This document shows, in pieces, positions 1 through 8,765 of a stretch of DNA of 64,000 nucleotides; the stretch's first letter is position 1, and each line of letters starts with the position of its first letter. The notes under the pieces are model-generated. The model worked only from the letters and a program-made list of their open reading frames with translations. It searched no databases and was not told where the DNA came from. Source of the DNA: Cryobacterium arcticum (GTDB taxonomy: Bacteria; Actinomycetota; Actinomycetes; Actinomycetales; Microbacteriaceae). The stretch spans positions 1,054,001 through 1,118,000 of the forward strand of contig NZ_CP016282.1 of assembly GCF_001679725.1 (NCBI RefSeq), given 5' to 3'. Position numbers and translations under genes: made by a program.

Positions 1-3
1 GGC

Positions 4-588
4 ATGGGGATCGTGGGCGGTAGACGACGAACAGTCGGGCGGATGGTGATGGCGGCCTGCGTGGGCAGCCTGCTGTTGGGTGCGGCGGGCTGTACGGCTC
101 CGTCCACGCCCACTCCAACGTCGAACCCGCCCACGGTCGCCCCGATCTTCGCCTCCGACGAGGAGGCCCTGGCCGCGGCCACTGAGGCCTACACGAATTA
201 CGTCGAAACGGCAGATTTGATCATCACCGAAGGGGGGATCGATCCAGAACGCATTGTGCAGTACACATCTGGCGATCTAGCGGAGACTGAGATGCAGTCG
301 TATCGGTCTCTCCAACAGCAGGGACTGCACGGTACCGGAAAGAGCGCGTACAGCAACTTTGCCGTCCAGGCCTTCACCCCCGATGCACCTGACGGTGAAG
401 GGATACTGACCGCATACGTTTGTTCGGACGTTTCGGGCACGGACATTGTCGACGCGGAAGGCCGTTCCACGCTTGCGGCTGAACGCCACCCAAGAACGCC
501 TTTCTTGATTGTTTTCGATCTCAATTCTGAGGGGAACCGGCTGCTCGTGTCGGCCGCCAATGTCTGGGATGGCGCGGGTGTCTGCTGA
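4..588 (+). CDS. Putative secreted lipoprotein
   Basis: The 194-residue product begins with an Arg-rich n-region and a hydrophobic stretch that ends in a lipobox-like Gly-Ala-Ala-Gly-Cys, with Cys30 as the likely lipidation site. A Thr/Pro-rich linker follows, then a domain of about 150 residues with a C-terminal Cys. It should therefore be exported and tethered to the outer face of the membrane. The start at base 4 supplies the positive n-region; an internal ATG at 43 would remove it, but the window begins too close upstream to judge a ribosome site. The stop overlaps the next start by one base (TGATG), so the two exported proteins are probably made together. I do not recognise the family and no function can be assigned. 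Confidence 0.7.
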   Translation: MGIVGGRRRTVGRMVMAACVGSLLLGAAGCTAPSTPTPTSNPPTVAPIFASDEEALAAATEAYTNYVETADLIITEGGIDPERIVQYTSGDLAETEMQSYRSLQQQGLHGTGKSAYSNFAVQAFTPDAPDGEGILTAYVCSDVSGTDIVDAEGRSTLAAERHPRTPFLIVFDLNSEGNRLLVSAANVWDGAGVC

Positions 589-1490
589 TGTATGGGGCAC
601 TTCGGACAGTGGCGCTCGTTGCAGCCTGCGTTGGTCTTCTGATCGCGGGTGCCCCCTTCGGCGCTGGTGCCGCAGTCCGAATGGAAGCCTGCAGCAGGCT
701 TGATGTGCGCCAGGACACCTGCTCACAGGTAGGCGCCTCGCCGGGCAACGGCGGTGTGGATGTCAGGGCGGGACGTGATGAAGTGAGGCCGGGTCGGCAG
801 GGCTCTGGCTCGGGTTCGGGTTCTGGCGGCGAACGCGGCGGAAGTGGTGGCAGCGGTCTGCCGAACGGGGTCAAGTTCGTTCCCGGCGGTGTCGCCGTGG
901 ACCAAGGTGATGCGGCGACCGCGCCGCTCGTCCCGCCGCGGCGGGGAACGGTGACAGCCCCGGTGGTCCCGGCCTGTCAGCCGCAGACGCCGTGCGACCC
1001 CGACCTGATCGTGCGGGTGAGCGACCTCGTCAGCATCCCCGCCGAACGTCCCACGCAGGGGATGGAACCCGACGGCTGGCTCGTCGTGGGAGTGCCGACC
1101 AACTTCTTTGCAACGGCTTCGTCCCACGTGCATGCGGGGCCGTTGCTCGGGGCACCGGCAGAGGTGAGATTCACGCCCGTGGAGTTCCGCTGGGACTACG
1201 GCGATGGAACATCGCGCACCTCCGCGACCGGCGGCGGGAGCTGGGCCAGCCTCGGCCTAGTGGAGTTCTCAGAAACCCCGACAAGCCATGTCTTCGACAA
1301 CACCGGCACGCTCTCGATCGGATTGACGGTGTCCTACGCTGCCGAATTCCGCTTCGCCGGCGGCGACTGGCGCCCGGTTCTCGGCCTGGTGGCCGTTCCG
1401 AGCGGGCCGATCAGTGCGATTGCGGACCGAGCCGGCACAGTGCTGGTCGCCGACAACTGTTCGGCAAATCCCCGGGGTCCCGGCTGCTGA
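588..1490 (+). CDS. Secreted protein with a PKD-like domain
   Basis: This 300-residue protein has an N-terminal signal peptide (about residues 1-29, ending in small residues) and a Gly/Ser-rich linker near residues 60-95. The C-terminal half contains a PKD-like beta-sandwich signature, Trp-Asp-Tyr-Gly-Asp-Gly, followed by a Ser-His-Val-Phe strand and a Leu-Thr-Val strand, as in PKD repeats. There is no membrane anchor or wall-sorting motif, so it is probably released or held by the lipoprotein encoded just upstream, with which it shares a TGATG overlap. PKD domains usually mediate protein or glycan contacts; which partner this one binds cannot be read from the sequence. Confidence 0.7.
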   Translation: MYGALRTVALVAACVGLLIAGAPFGAGAAVRMEACSRLDVRQDTCSQVGASPGNGGVDVRAGRDEVRPGRQGSGSGSGSGGERGGSGGSGLPNGVKFVPGGVAVDQGDAATAPLVPPRRGTVTAPVVPACQPQTPCDPDLIVRVSDLVSIPAERPTQGMEPDGWLVVGVPTNFFATASSHVHAGPLLGAPAEVRFTPVEFRWDYGDGTSRTSATGGGSWASLGLVEFSETPTSHVFDNTGTLSIGLTVSYAAEFRFAGGDWRPVLGLVAVPSGPISAIADRAGTVLVADNCSANPRGPGC

Positions 1491-1632
1491 GCGTCCCCGT
1501 CGGGCCCCGCCGGGATCCTGCACGAATCGGAGCCGGGCAAGGTCACGGCTTCATCATTGACTGCTCCCAGTCTGCGCATATCAAACGCTCAGCTTCAAGC
1601 GAGAAGCTATCTTCGCTTGGAAGGAGCACACC

Positions 1633-3342
1633 ATGACTGACAGCACTCAGAACTCGGGCAACACCCCCGACCAGCCCAACCAGCCGCACGACGCCACGCC
1701 CATCGAGGTGAACTCGACTGGTGAGGCCGTGACCGGGCACCCCACCGTCCCTACCGACAACTCGGCTCCGGAAGCCACGGCACCGCTGCCGCCGGCACCC
1801 GCTGCTGACACCACCGCCCACAACGTGGCCGCCGGCACCGCCGACAACTCCGCTCACAGCGCTGCCGCCGCGAGCGCAGCCGCTCACAGCGCTGCCACGC
1901 ACCCCGCTGCCGCGCACCAGGCCCAGCAGCCGCACCAGGCCCAGCAGACGCAGCCGACCCAGCCTTACGGTCAGCCCGCCGCCTACCCGGCCTACCCCAC
2001 GGATGCCTTCGGCCGCCCCATTCCGGGCCCCGACGGATCCACCCCGATTTACGCCCCCACTCCCGCTCAGCAGCAGGCCTACGCCAACGGCGCCGGCTAC
2101 CCCGCGCAGCCCATCAGCGGCGCCAAGCCGCCCAAGGACCCGAACCGCCGCAAGGGCAGCATGGCCTTGGTGGCTGCTCTGGCCATCGGCGCACTGGTCG
2201 GCGGCGCATCCGGTGCGGGCGCCTCGGCCTACTTCTACTCGACGCAGAACAACGGCACCCCCGCCAGCCAGGCTCAGGGTCCGAGCACCGTCGTCGTCAA
2301 CAACAAAGACAGCGTCAACGAGATCACCGCGGTGGCCGCCAAGGCCTCGCCCAGCGTTGTCACCATCGAGGTCGCCTCGGGCGAGTCCGGCGGAACCGGC
2401 TCCGGTGTCATCCTGAGCAAGGACGGCTACGTCCTCACCAACACCCACGTCGTCACCCTCGACGGTGCTGCGGCCGACGCAAAGATCCAGGTCAAGTCCA
2501 GCGACGGCAAGCTCTACACTGCCACGCTGATCGGCACCGACCCGGTCTCCGACCTCGCCGTGATCAAGCTCGACGACGCACAGGACCTCACGCCCATCGC
2601 CTGGGCCGACTCCAGCGACCTCAACGTCGGCGACACCGCCATCGCCATCGGCGCGCCGCTCGGCCTGTCCGGCACCGTCACCAACGGCATCGTCAGCGCC
2701 CTCAACCGCAGCATCACCGTGGCGTCCTCCGCGGCGCCCACGACGCCCGATGAGACCACCCCTGAGGGCGGCGACGGCAACTACTTCAACTACGACCTGC
2801 CGGGCAACACCCCCGACAGCCAGGCCGCTAAGAGCAGCATCTCGCTCTCGGTGATCCAGACGGATGCCGCCATCAACCCCGGCAACTCCGGCGGTGCCCT
2901 GCTCAACAGCAAGGGCGAGCTGATCGGCATCAACGTCGCCATCGCCAACGCCGGCGGCAGTTCCTCGTCGAGCGCGGCGGGCAGCATCGGGGTCGGCTTC
3001 TCGATCCCGGCCAACCTGGCCAAGCGTGTCTCCACCGAGATCATCGACAGCGGCTCTGCGTCACACGGCCTGCTCGGCGCCAGCGTCACCAGCGCGACCA
3101 GCACCGACAGCGCCACCGTCGGCGCCCTGATCAGCGAGGTCTCCTCTGGGGGAGCCGCCCAGAAGGCCGGACTGAAGGCCGGTGACGTCGTCACCAACTT
3201 CAACGGCGTGCCGATCACCGACGCCACCGATCTCACCGCCCAGGTGCGCACCCTCGCGGCCGGCGACACCGCCGACCTCACCTACGTGCGCGACGGCCAG
3301 TCGGTCACCGTGTCCGTCACGGTCGGCGAGCTCACCAGCTAG
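1633..3342 (+). CDS. S1C (HtrA/DegP-like) membrane-anchored serine protease
   Basis: A 569-residue HtrA-family protease. Residues 1-170 are a Pro/Ala/Gln-rich, probably disordered cytoplasmic region with many His-Ser-Ala repeats. Residues 177-202 form one membrane segment. The trypsin-like domain shows the triad as His272 (Thr-Asn-Thr-His), Asp307 (Ser-Asp-Leu-Ala) and Ser419 (Gly-Asn-Ser-Gly-Gly), and a PDZ domain occupies about 478-567. The long N-terminal tail and single anchor match the actinobacterial PepD/HtrA type, which degrades or refolds damaged proteins outside the membrane. A clear AAGGAG lies 7 bases before the ATG. A strong hairpin downstream ends the transcript before the glycopolymer genes. 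Confidence 0.93.
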   Translation: MTDSTQNSGNTPDQPNQPHDATPIEVNSTGEAVTGHPTVPTDNSAPEATAPLPPAPAADTTAHNVAAGTADNSAHSAAAASAAAHSAATHPAAAHQAQQPHQAQQTQPTQPYGQPAAYPAYPTDAFGRPIPGPDGSTPIYAPTPAQQQAYANGAGYPAQPISGAKPPKDPNRRKGSMALVAALAIGALVGGASGAGASAYFYSTQNNGTPASQAQGPSTVVVNNKDSVNEITAVAAKASPSVVTIEVASGESGGTGSGVILSKDGYVLTNTHVVTLDGAAADAKIQVKSSDGKLYTATLIGTDPVSDLAVIKLDDAQDLTPIAWADSSDLNVGDTAIAIGAPLGLSGTVTNGIVSALNRSITVASSAAPTTPDETTPEGGDGNYFNYDLPGNTPDSQAAKSSISLSVIQTDAAINPGNSGGALLNSKGELIGINVAIANAGGSSSSSAAGSIGVGFSIPANLAKRVSTEIIDSGSASHGLLGASVTSATSTDSATVGALISEVSSGGAAQKAGLKAGDVVTNFNGVPITDATDLTAQVRTLAAGDTADLTYVRDGQSVTVSVTVGELTS

Positions 3343-3362
3343 CCCTCCGCTGCTCCTTCCCG

Positions 3363-3394
3363 CTGCGCCGCCGGTTGTCAGACCGGCGGCGCAG
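3363..3394 (+). terminator. Intrinsic terminator-like hairpin after the HtrA-like gene
   Basis: Two perfectly complementary 13-base arms (CTGCGCCGCCGGT and its complement) enclose a 6-base loop and are followed by TGTCGTTT. It lies 20 bases after the protease stop codon, as expected of a transcription terminator. Confidence 0.75.
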
Positions 3395-3470
3395 TGTCGT
3401 TTAACGCCGGGGAGCGCCGGGCGGGAACCGGGTGAAAAGGCTCGGCTGCTAGGCTCAGGCGATTGTCCGA

Positions 3471-4544
3471 ATGAGTGGAAAGATGGCCAGCCCAGTGCAG
3501 GAGAGCGCAGACACAGAGCTGATCGGTGTCTCGTACATCATGCCGGTGCTCAACGAAGCCAGCCATGTGCGGGCAGCGGTGCACAGCCTGCTGGAGCAGG
3601 ACTACGACGGCCCGTTCGAGGTGACCCTGGCCCTCGGCCCGAGCATCGACGGCACCACCGAGCTTGTGGAAGAGATGGCAGCGGTCGACCCGCGCATCCG
3701 CGTCGTCGCCAACGAGGTCGGGTCGACACCCGCGGGCCTCAATATCGCCATCCGGGCCTCCCGCTACCCCGTCGTGATCCGCGTCGACGCGCACTCTGTG
3801 CTGCCCCGCGACTACGCCCGCATCGCCGTGGAGACCCTGCAGCGCACCGGCGCCGACAACGTCGGCGGCATCATGGATGCGCAGGGCACCGCCCCGTTCC
3901 AGCAGGCCGTTGCCCGCGCCTATGGCAGCAAGATCGGCCTGGGCGGCACCCCGCTGCACGTGGGTGGCGCCGAGGGCGAGGCCGAGACCGTGTACCTCGG
4001 CTGCTTCCGCCGCGACAGCCTGTTGCGCGTGGGCATGTTCGACGAGGGCATCAAGCGCGGCCAGGACTGGGAACTCAACCGGCGTCTGCGCGACAGCGGG
4101 GGTTCGGTGTGGTTCACGCCCCGGCTCAAGGTGATCTACCGGCCGCGCCCGAGCTTGTCCCGGCTGGCCCGGCAGATGACCTCCACCGGGTTGTGGCGCG
4201 GCGAGCTCGCCCGTCGGTACCCGGCGGCCAACGGCCTGCGGTACTTCGCACCGCCGGTGATGGTGCTCGGCGTCACGGTGGGCACGCTGCTCGGCCTGGT
4301 CGGTCTGGTGCAGACCCTGCTCGGCGCCCCGAGCTGGCTGCTGCTGGGCTTTGTCGCCCCGGCGGCCTACCTGCTGATCGTCCTGGTTGCCGCCGCGACG
4401 GCGACGCGGCCCGACGGGTTACGTGTCTCGCTCTGGTTTCTCGTAGTCTTGCCCTGCATTCACTTCTGCTGGGGTGTTGGTTTCCTGCTCGGGTACCTCA
4501 AGCTCACCACCAACATCTCGGCACACACGGGAAGACATCAATGA
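3471..4544 (+). CDS. Family 2 glycosyltransferase (ExoA-like)
   Basis: The 357-residue product has a GT-A fold at residues 17-250: a Met-Pro-Val-Leu-Asn-Glu nucleotide-binding strand, the metal-binding Asp in Val-Asp-Ala-His, and an acceptor-side Gln-Asp-Trp-Glu motif. It ends in about three membrane helices (residues 260-340). This layout resembles succinoglycan ExoA-type transferases, which extend lipid-linked glycans at the inner face of the membrane. A second ATG four codons in (3483) is possible. The gene overlaps the CDP-alcohol phosphotransferase by four bases (ATGA) and opens a glycopolymer locus, so a role in building the repeat or linkage unit is likely; the donor sugar is unknown. 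Confidence 0.85.
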   Translation: MSGKMASPVQESADTELIGVSYIMPVLNEASHVRAAVHSLLEQDYDGPFEVTLALGPSIDGTTELVEEMAAVDPRIRVVANEVGSTPAGLNIAIRASRYPVVIRVDAHSVLPRDYARIAVETLQRTGADNVGGIMDAQGTAPFQQAVARAYGSKIGLGGTPLHVGGAEGEAETVYLGCFRRDSLLRVGMFDEGIKRGQDWELNRRLRDSGGSVWFTPRLKVIYRPRPSLSRLARQMTSTGLWRGELARRYPAANGLRYFAPPVMVLGVTVGTLLGLVGLVQTLLGAPSWLLLGFVAPAAYLLIVLVAAATATRPDGLRVSLWFLVVLPCIHFCWGVGFLLGYLKLTTNISAHTGRHQ

Positions 4545-5353
4545 CGTCAGGTTCGCCCAACACGGCTCGGCCCTCTTCGATCGCCGAGCTTCGTGCCGTC
4601 GCGCAACCTCCCGAGGTGCGGATGCGCGCCAACGCCGAGCACTGGACGGCGTCGCTGTACCTGCGCGACCTGTCGCCGTACCTCACCTGGATGCTCCTGA
4701 AGACCCGGATCTCGGCCAACGGCGTCACCGGCCTGATGATCCTCGTCGGCTGGTCCACGGCCGCCGCCCTGCTGATCCCCGGGATCTGGGGCGCCCTGCT
4801 GGCCCTGATCCTCGGCCAGCTGCAGATGCTCGTGGACTGCTGCGACGGCGAGGTCGCCAGGTGGCGCAAGACCTCCTCCCCGGCCGGTGTGTTCCTCGAC
4901 AAGGTCGGGCACTACTCGACCGAAGCCCTGATCCCGATCGCCCTGGGCATCCGTGCGGCCGCCTACCCGTTCGAGGCCCCCGCCGACTTCCTGTTCACCA
5001 CCCTCGGACTGGCGCTGGCGCTACTGATCGTGCTCAACAAGGCCCTCAACGACATGGTGCACGTGGCCCGGGCCAACGCTGGCCTGCCCAAACTGGCCGA
5101 CAACAAGGGCGAGAAGGTTCCGCAGGCCGGCTTGATCGCCACCCTGCGCCGCCTCGCCCGGTTCCTGCCGTTCCACCGCCTGTACCACTCGGTGGAGATG
5201 ACCATGGTGATCTTCGTCGCCGCGGTGATCGGCCTCATCGCCGGCCAGCCCGCCACCGACCGGGTCTTCCTGGCCGTGCTCGTGCCGCTGGCCTTCCTCG
5301 CGCTCATCGGCCACTTCCTGGCGATCATGGCCTCGAAGCGCGTGCGCTCCTGA
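4541..5353 (+). CDS. CDP-alcohol phosphotransferase family membrane protein, variant active site
   Basis: The 270-residue product has about six membrane helices and the CDP-alcohol phosphotransferase motif: Asp99, Asp102, Gly103, Ala106, Arg107, eight residues, Gly116, Asp120. The fourth Asp of the canonical motif, expected at 124 and thought to act as base, is His here. Family members move a phospho-alcohol from a CDP carrier onto an acceptor lipid or sugar. The genes around it (two glycosyltransferases, a TagB-like polymerase, a nucleotidyltransferase) suggest it attaches a polyol phosphate to a wall-glycopolymer intermediate rather than making a bulk phospholipid. The ATG overlaps the preceding stop (ATGA). 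Whether the His substitution alters chemistry is open. Confidence 0.85.
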   Translation: MTSGSPNTARPSSIAELRAVAQPPEVRMRANAEHWTASLYLRDLSPYLTWMLLKTRISANGVTGLMILVGWSTAAALLIPGIWGALLALILGQLQMLVDCCDGEVARWRKTSSPAGVFLDKVGHYSTEALIPIALGIRAAAYPFEAPADFLFTTLGLALALLIVLNKALNDMVHVARANAGLPKLADNKGEKVPQAGLIATLRRLARFLPFHRLYHSVEMTMVIFVAAVIGLIAGQPATDRVFLAVLVPLAFLALIGHFLAIMASKRVRS

Positions 5354-5367
5354 GCCCGGACAGCCCG

Positions 5368-6255
5368 ATGCCCGCAGCATCCGCCTCGACGCCGCCCACG
5401 ATCGGCGTCGTCGTGCTCACCCAGGGCCGCCGTCCCGACGACCTCGACCGCGGCATCCGCAGCCTGCTCGCCCAACAGGACGTGCGGCTCGACATCGTCT
5501 GCGTCGGCAACGGCTGGCAGCCAACGGGCCTGCCCGACGGCGTCGCCGCGCTCGCGCTGCCCGAGAACCTGGGCATCCCCGCCGGCCGCAACCGCGGGGT
5601 CGAGCATGTCACCGGGGACTACCTCTTCTTCCTCGACGACGACGCCAGCCTGCCCGACCCGCGCTTCCTCATCGAGGCCGTCGGCATGCTGCGCGCCGAC
5701 CCGAGCATCGGCCTGCTGCAGCCGCAGGTCGTCGACCCCGCCGGCCTCACCGCCCCGCGCCGCTGGATCCCTCGCATCCGCAAGGGCGAAGCCACGCACT
5801 CCAGCGCCGTCTTCTCGGTGTGGGAGGGCGCCGTGCTGCTGCCGCGCCGCGTGTTCGACGCCACCGGCGGCTGGGCCGAACCGTTCTTCTATGCCCACGA
5901 AGGTATCGAACTCGCCTGGCGGGTCTGGGACCAGGGCCTGCGCACCTGGTACGCGGGCAACCTGGTGGCCAACCATCCGGTGATCCTGCCCACCAGGCAC
6001 GCGGACTTCTACCGGCTCAACGCCCGTAACCGGGTCTGGATCGCCCGGCGCAACCTTCCCGCGGTTCTGATGCCGTTCTATGTCGGCTCCTGGACGGCCA
6101 TCCAGGTGCTGCGCGGCGCCCGCAACCGGCCCGCACTAGCCGCCTGGTTCCGGGGTTGGCGGGAAGGCTGGGCCACCGATCCGGGTGAACGACGCCGCCT
6201 GCACGCCCGCACCATCTGGCGGATGACCCTCGCCGGCCGGCCGCCCGTCATCTGA
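5368..6255 (+). CDS. Family 2 glycosyltransferase
   Basis: A 295-residue soluble GT-A transferase. It has a Val-Val-Leu-Thr-Gln start strand, the Gly-Arg-Asn-Arg-Gly motif, a Leu-Asp-Asp-Asp-Ala metal site near residue 90, and a C-terminal region in which Tyr-Ala-His-Glu-Gly-Ile-Glu precedes Ala-Trp-Arg, typical of rhamnosyl- and galactofuranosyl-type enzymes. The start is set by the first ATG after the stop of the upstream gene; the long open frame further upstream is only a shadow. It is co-directional with its neighbours, 14 bases after the CDP-alcohol phosphotransferase, and probably adds a sugar to the same polymer. Confidence 0.85.
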   Translation: MPAASASTPPTIGVVVLTQGRRPDDLDRGIRSLLAQQDVRLDIVCVGNGWQPTGLPDGVAALALPENLGIPAGRNRGVEHVTGDYLFFLDDDASLPDPRFLIEAVGMLRADPSIGLLQPQVVDPAGLTAPRRWIPRIRKGEATHSSAVFSVWEGAVLLPRRVFDATGGWAEPFFYAHEGIELAWRVWDQGLRTWYAGNLVANHPVILPTRHADFYRLNARNRVWIARRNLPAVLMPFYVGSWTAIQVLRGARNRPALAAWFRGWREGWATDPGERRRLHARTIWRMTLAGRPPVI

Positions 6256-6324
6256 GCGCCTAACGATTGGCTACCGTTGCGTACCTCGATGGCGCCTGCA
6301 GGGCGTGGCCCCGATCTCGGTAGG

Positions 6325-6330
6325 TAGGCT
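6325..6330 (+). promoter_or_regulatory. -10-like hexamer of a probable leaderless mRNA
   Basis: TAGGCT ends 6 bases before the GTG at 6337, and no ribosome site is present. Transcription would begin at or next to the start codon. Confidence 0.45.
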
Positions 6331-6336
6331 GGAACA

Positions 6337-7617
6337 GTGGTAAGCAGCAAAGACATCCGACTCGCAGCAAAGCTGGTCAAGGATGTGCTCGGCTCTCGCA
6401 AGGCCCAGCGCCTACTGACCGAGCGCCTCTCGGCGCGTGGCCCCCTGCCGGCCCATCGTTTCAAGATCGCCGTGTACTTCGCGGATGGGCCGGTCAACCT
6501 CTACCAGATGCGCCAGTGGTACAAGCCCCTGGCCAAGCTGGCGGAGACCTGGCCCGTCGTGGTCCTCAGCCGCACCGCCGGCGGCACCCTCAAGCTTCTC
6601 GACGAGAGCCCCGTGCCGGTGGCCTACGTGCGCAAGATCGTCGACCTCGAGCGGTTGATCGCCGAGCAGGACATCCGCATCGTCCTCTACGTCAACCAGA
6701 ACTCCCGCAACTTCCAGATGATGCGCTACGGGCGCCGCTGGCATGTTTTCATCAACCATGGTGAGAGCGACAAGATGTACATGACGACCAACCAGTTCAA
6801 GGCCTACGACTACTCGTTCGTAGCCGGACGGGCGGCCGTGGCCCGGCTGGGCAAGGTGCTCTGGGACTACGACTTCGACAAGCGGGCGATCACGATCGGC
6901 CGGCCTCAGGCCGACCATTACTCGGGCCAGCTGCCGTACACCCCCGACGAACGCACCGTCGTGCTCTACGCCCCCACCTGGGAGGGCGACCGGGCGGCCG
7001 CCGCCTACGGGTCCGTCGCCACCCACGGAGTTTCCCTGGTCACCGCGCTGCTGCAGAGCCCGCGGCACCGGGTGATCTACCGTCCGCACCCGCGCAGCGG
7101 CGTGGTCGACCACGCGTACGGCCAAGCCAACAAGCAGATCATGGCCGCCATCACGGCAGCGAACGAGCGCGACGCCGGCGCCCAGCACATCATCGACACC
7201 GGCGCAGACCTGGGCTGGCAGCTGTCGGCCGCCGATGTGGCGATCGTCGACATCTCAGCGATGGTCTACGACCGGCTCGCCTCGGGCCGACCGCTCATGG
7301 TCACCCGTCCGCAGAACCCCCTGGCTGCCATCGACACCAGCGGCTACCTGTCCGATTGCGAGTGGCTCGCCACCGGCGACACCGCCGGCATCGTGGAGAC
7401 CCTCGACGAGCTCATGAGCGACGACACGGCCGAGGTGCGCCTGCGCGGCTGGGTCGAGCAGTACTTCGGTGATCCCACCCCCGGAGCGGCCACGGCCCGT
7501 TTCCACGGCGCGATCGGTCATCTGCTGGAGGAATGGGACCGGTTCGCCGCGTTGCACGCCGACGACGACGCGGGCCTGGCCGAGTTCGAGGACGTCAGCG
7601 AGATCGACGAGGTCTGA
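6337..7617 (+). CDS. TagB/TagF-type CDP-polyol phosphate transferase
   Basis: The 426-residue protein matches the CDP-glycerol glycerophosphotransferase family (PF04464). It has an N-terminal Rossmann-like half, then the family landmarks Asn-His-Gly-Glu-Ser-Asp-Lys (near residue 147), Tyr-Ala-Pro-Thr-Trp (near 212), a Tyr-Arg-Pro-His-Pro motif (near 249) and a Asp-Ile-Ser-Ala-Met stretch. Such enzymes transfer glycerol- or ribitol-phosphate from a CDP donor to prime or extend wall or lipoteichoic acid at the cytoplasmic membrane. It is the key sign that this locus makes a phosphodiester-linked glycopolymer. The GTG start is favoured because a -10-like hexamer sits 6 bases upstream. Confidence 0.88.
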   Translation: MVSSKDIRLAAKLVKDVLGSRKAQRLLTERLSARGPLPAHRFKIAVYFADGPVNLYQMRQWYKPLAKLAETWPVVVLSRTAGGTLKLLDESPVPVAYVRKIVDLERLIAEQDIRIVLYVNQNSRNFQMMRYGRRWHVFINHGESDKMYMTTNQFKAYDYSFVAGRAAVARLGKVLWDYDFDKRAITIGRPQADHYSGQLPYTPDERTVVLYAPTWEGDRAAAAYGSVATHGVSLVTALLQSPRHRVIYRPHPRSGVVDHAYGQANKQIMAAITAANERDAGAQHIIDTGADLGWQLSAADVAIVDISAMVYDRLASGRPLMVTRPQNPLAAIDTSGYLSDCEWLATGDTAGIVETLDELMSDDTAEVRLRGWVEQYFGDPTPGAATARFHGAIGHLLEEWDRFAALHADDDAGLAEFEDVSEIDEV

Positions 7618-7636
7618 TCGGCCGCAGGCGCCCGAC

Positions 7637-7655
7637 GGTCGAGCCTGTCGAGACC
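7637..7655 (+). repeat. 19-nt intergenic repeat, copy 1
   Basis: The 19-mer GGTCGAGCCTGTCGAGACC is repeated exactly at 7693. It is partly palindromic (GGTC...GACC, with internal TCGA) and lies between two convergent genes. Confidence 0.7.
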
Positions 7656-7692
7656 CTCGTGAGCTAGGTGTATGTGTTGTGCCCCATACGTT

Positions 7693-7711
7693 GGTCGAGC
7701 CTGTCGAGACC
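7693..7711 (+). repeat. 19-nt intergenic repeat, copy 2
   Basis: Identical to the 19-mer at 7637-7655, 56 bases downstream in the same orientation. The pair fills most of the convergent gap between the TagB-like and EcsC-like genes. Confidence 0.7.
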
Positions 7712-7744
7712 AGGTGAGCCGATCTCGACGGCGCGACCCGCGGT

Positions 7745-8641
7745 CTACTCGCCTGCCGGTGTGACCACTTCTGGTTCTGCAGCACCACTGGCCGGCCGGC
7801 GACGCAGCGGCCGGGGGAGGGCCCGCAGTGCGCCGTGGCCCAGCTGGGTCAGGCGATTGGCCGGAACGATCGCGCCGTCGCGCAGGGTGATGGTGTGGGC
7901 CCGCGGGTCGAGCTCAGGCCGGAACTGGGCGGGAGCTTGGCCGAACGCGAGCCGGGACGACCCGACGACACGCTTGCCCAGGATGTGGTTGCCCATGCCG
8001 CCGATCACGGCGCCGATACCGAACGGCACTGCCTTGCCGATCAGGCTGGCCCCGCCCTTCGCGGCGAACTGCCTGATGAACGACCGCTTGAGCTTGTCGG
8101 TCAGCGGCCCCATGATGGCGCGGGGAAGGCTGGTGGTCACGAGCTCGCCCCAGTATGCGGTGCGGGCGACGCCGCCGCCGGTGACCTGGCCGGCAAGCTG
8201 GCGTACGAGGTCGGAACCCTCGTGTCCGAGCATCATGGTCATCACCAGCGCGCGGGCCCGTTCGGGATCGTCGACCGTGATGCCGTGCACCTCGCTCACG
8301 GATTGCGAGAACAACGCCGTCGCCTCGAGGAACCCGGCCGTTTCCACGCCGGAGAGTGCGAGGGTAATTCCGGTGCCGACGCCGGGGATCACCGCGGTGG
8401 CGCCGACCGCCGCGCCGCCGCCCGTGACAGCGGCCAGGTAGCGGCGCTCCAGGATGCGTACGATCTGGTCGGGGGTGGCCTCCGGGTGACGGTGGCGGAT
8501 GCTGCGGATGTGCGCGAGCACCGCGGGGCGGTGGATCGCCATGACCCGGTCGAACCCTGTGGCCACGCTGGGCGGCAGCTGGCCGCCTCGTGGCATGCCG
8601 CCGGTGGGTGAGAGCAACGGTGTGGGCTTCTTCTTAGCCAT
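7745..8641 (-). CDS. EcsC-like hypothetical protein
   Basis: The 298-residue product has a basic N-terminus, a Gly/Ala-rich hydrophobic stretch near residues 75-105 and, near 190-225, a segment with Ala-Lys-Gly-Gly...Lys-Ala-Val-Pro-Phe-Gly-Ile-Gly-Ala-Val-Ile-Gly-Gly that resembles the C-terminal motif of EcsC-family proteins, which are membrane-associated and of unclear function. The start is set by AGGAGG about 7 bases before the ATG. An upstream in-frame codon at 8671 lacks such a site. It sits inside the glycopolymer locus, but on the opposite strand to the TagB-like gene. The family assignment is by eye and tentative. Confidence 0.6.
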   Translation of the reverse strand: MAKKKPTPLLSPTGGMPRGGQLPPSVATGFDRVMAIHRPAVLAHIRSIRHRHPEATPDQIVRILERRYLAAVTGGGAAVGATAVIPGVGTGITLALSGVETAGFLEATALFSQSVSEVHGITVDDPERARALVMTMMLGHEGSDLVRQLAGQVTGGGVARTAYWGELVTTSLPRAIMGPLTDKLKRSFIRQFAAKGGASLIGKAVPFGIGAVIGGMGNHILGKRVVGSSRLAFGQAPAQFRPELDPRAHTITLRDGAIVPANRLTQLGHGALRALPRPLRRRPASGAAEPEVVTPAGE

Positions 8642-8765
8642 GATGCAATCCTCCTCGGGTGCGCAAAGCACGAGTTTACGGGCCGAAACTGGGCATCCTC
8701 GAAGGAATTCCCAGCAGAACGGAGACCACGGGGCGTGACGAAACGGGGTCGGGTGACGTCACGAA

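Noticed and set aside
1543-2448. A 301-codon Gly/Arg-rich frame antisense to the HtrA-like gene
   Set aside because: Low-complexity shadow over the Pro/Ala-rich tail. The sense strand has a full protease with catalytic triad.
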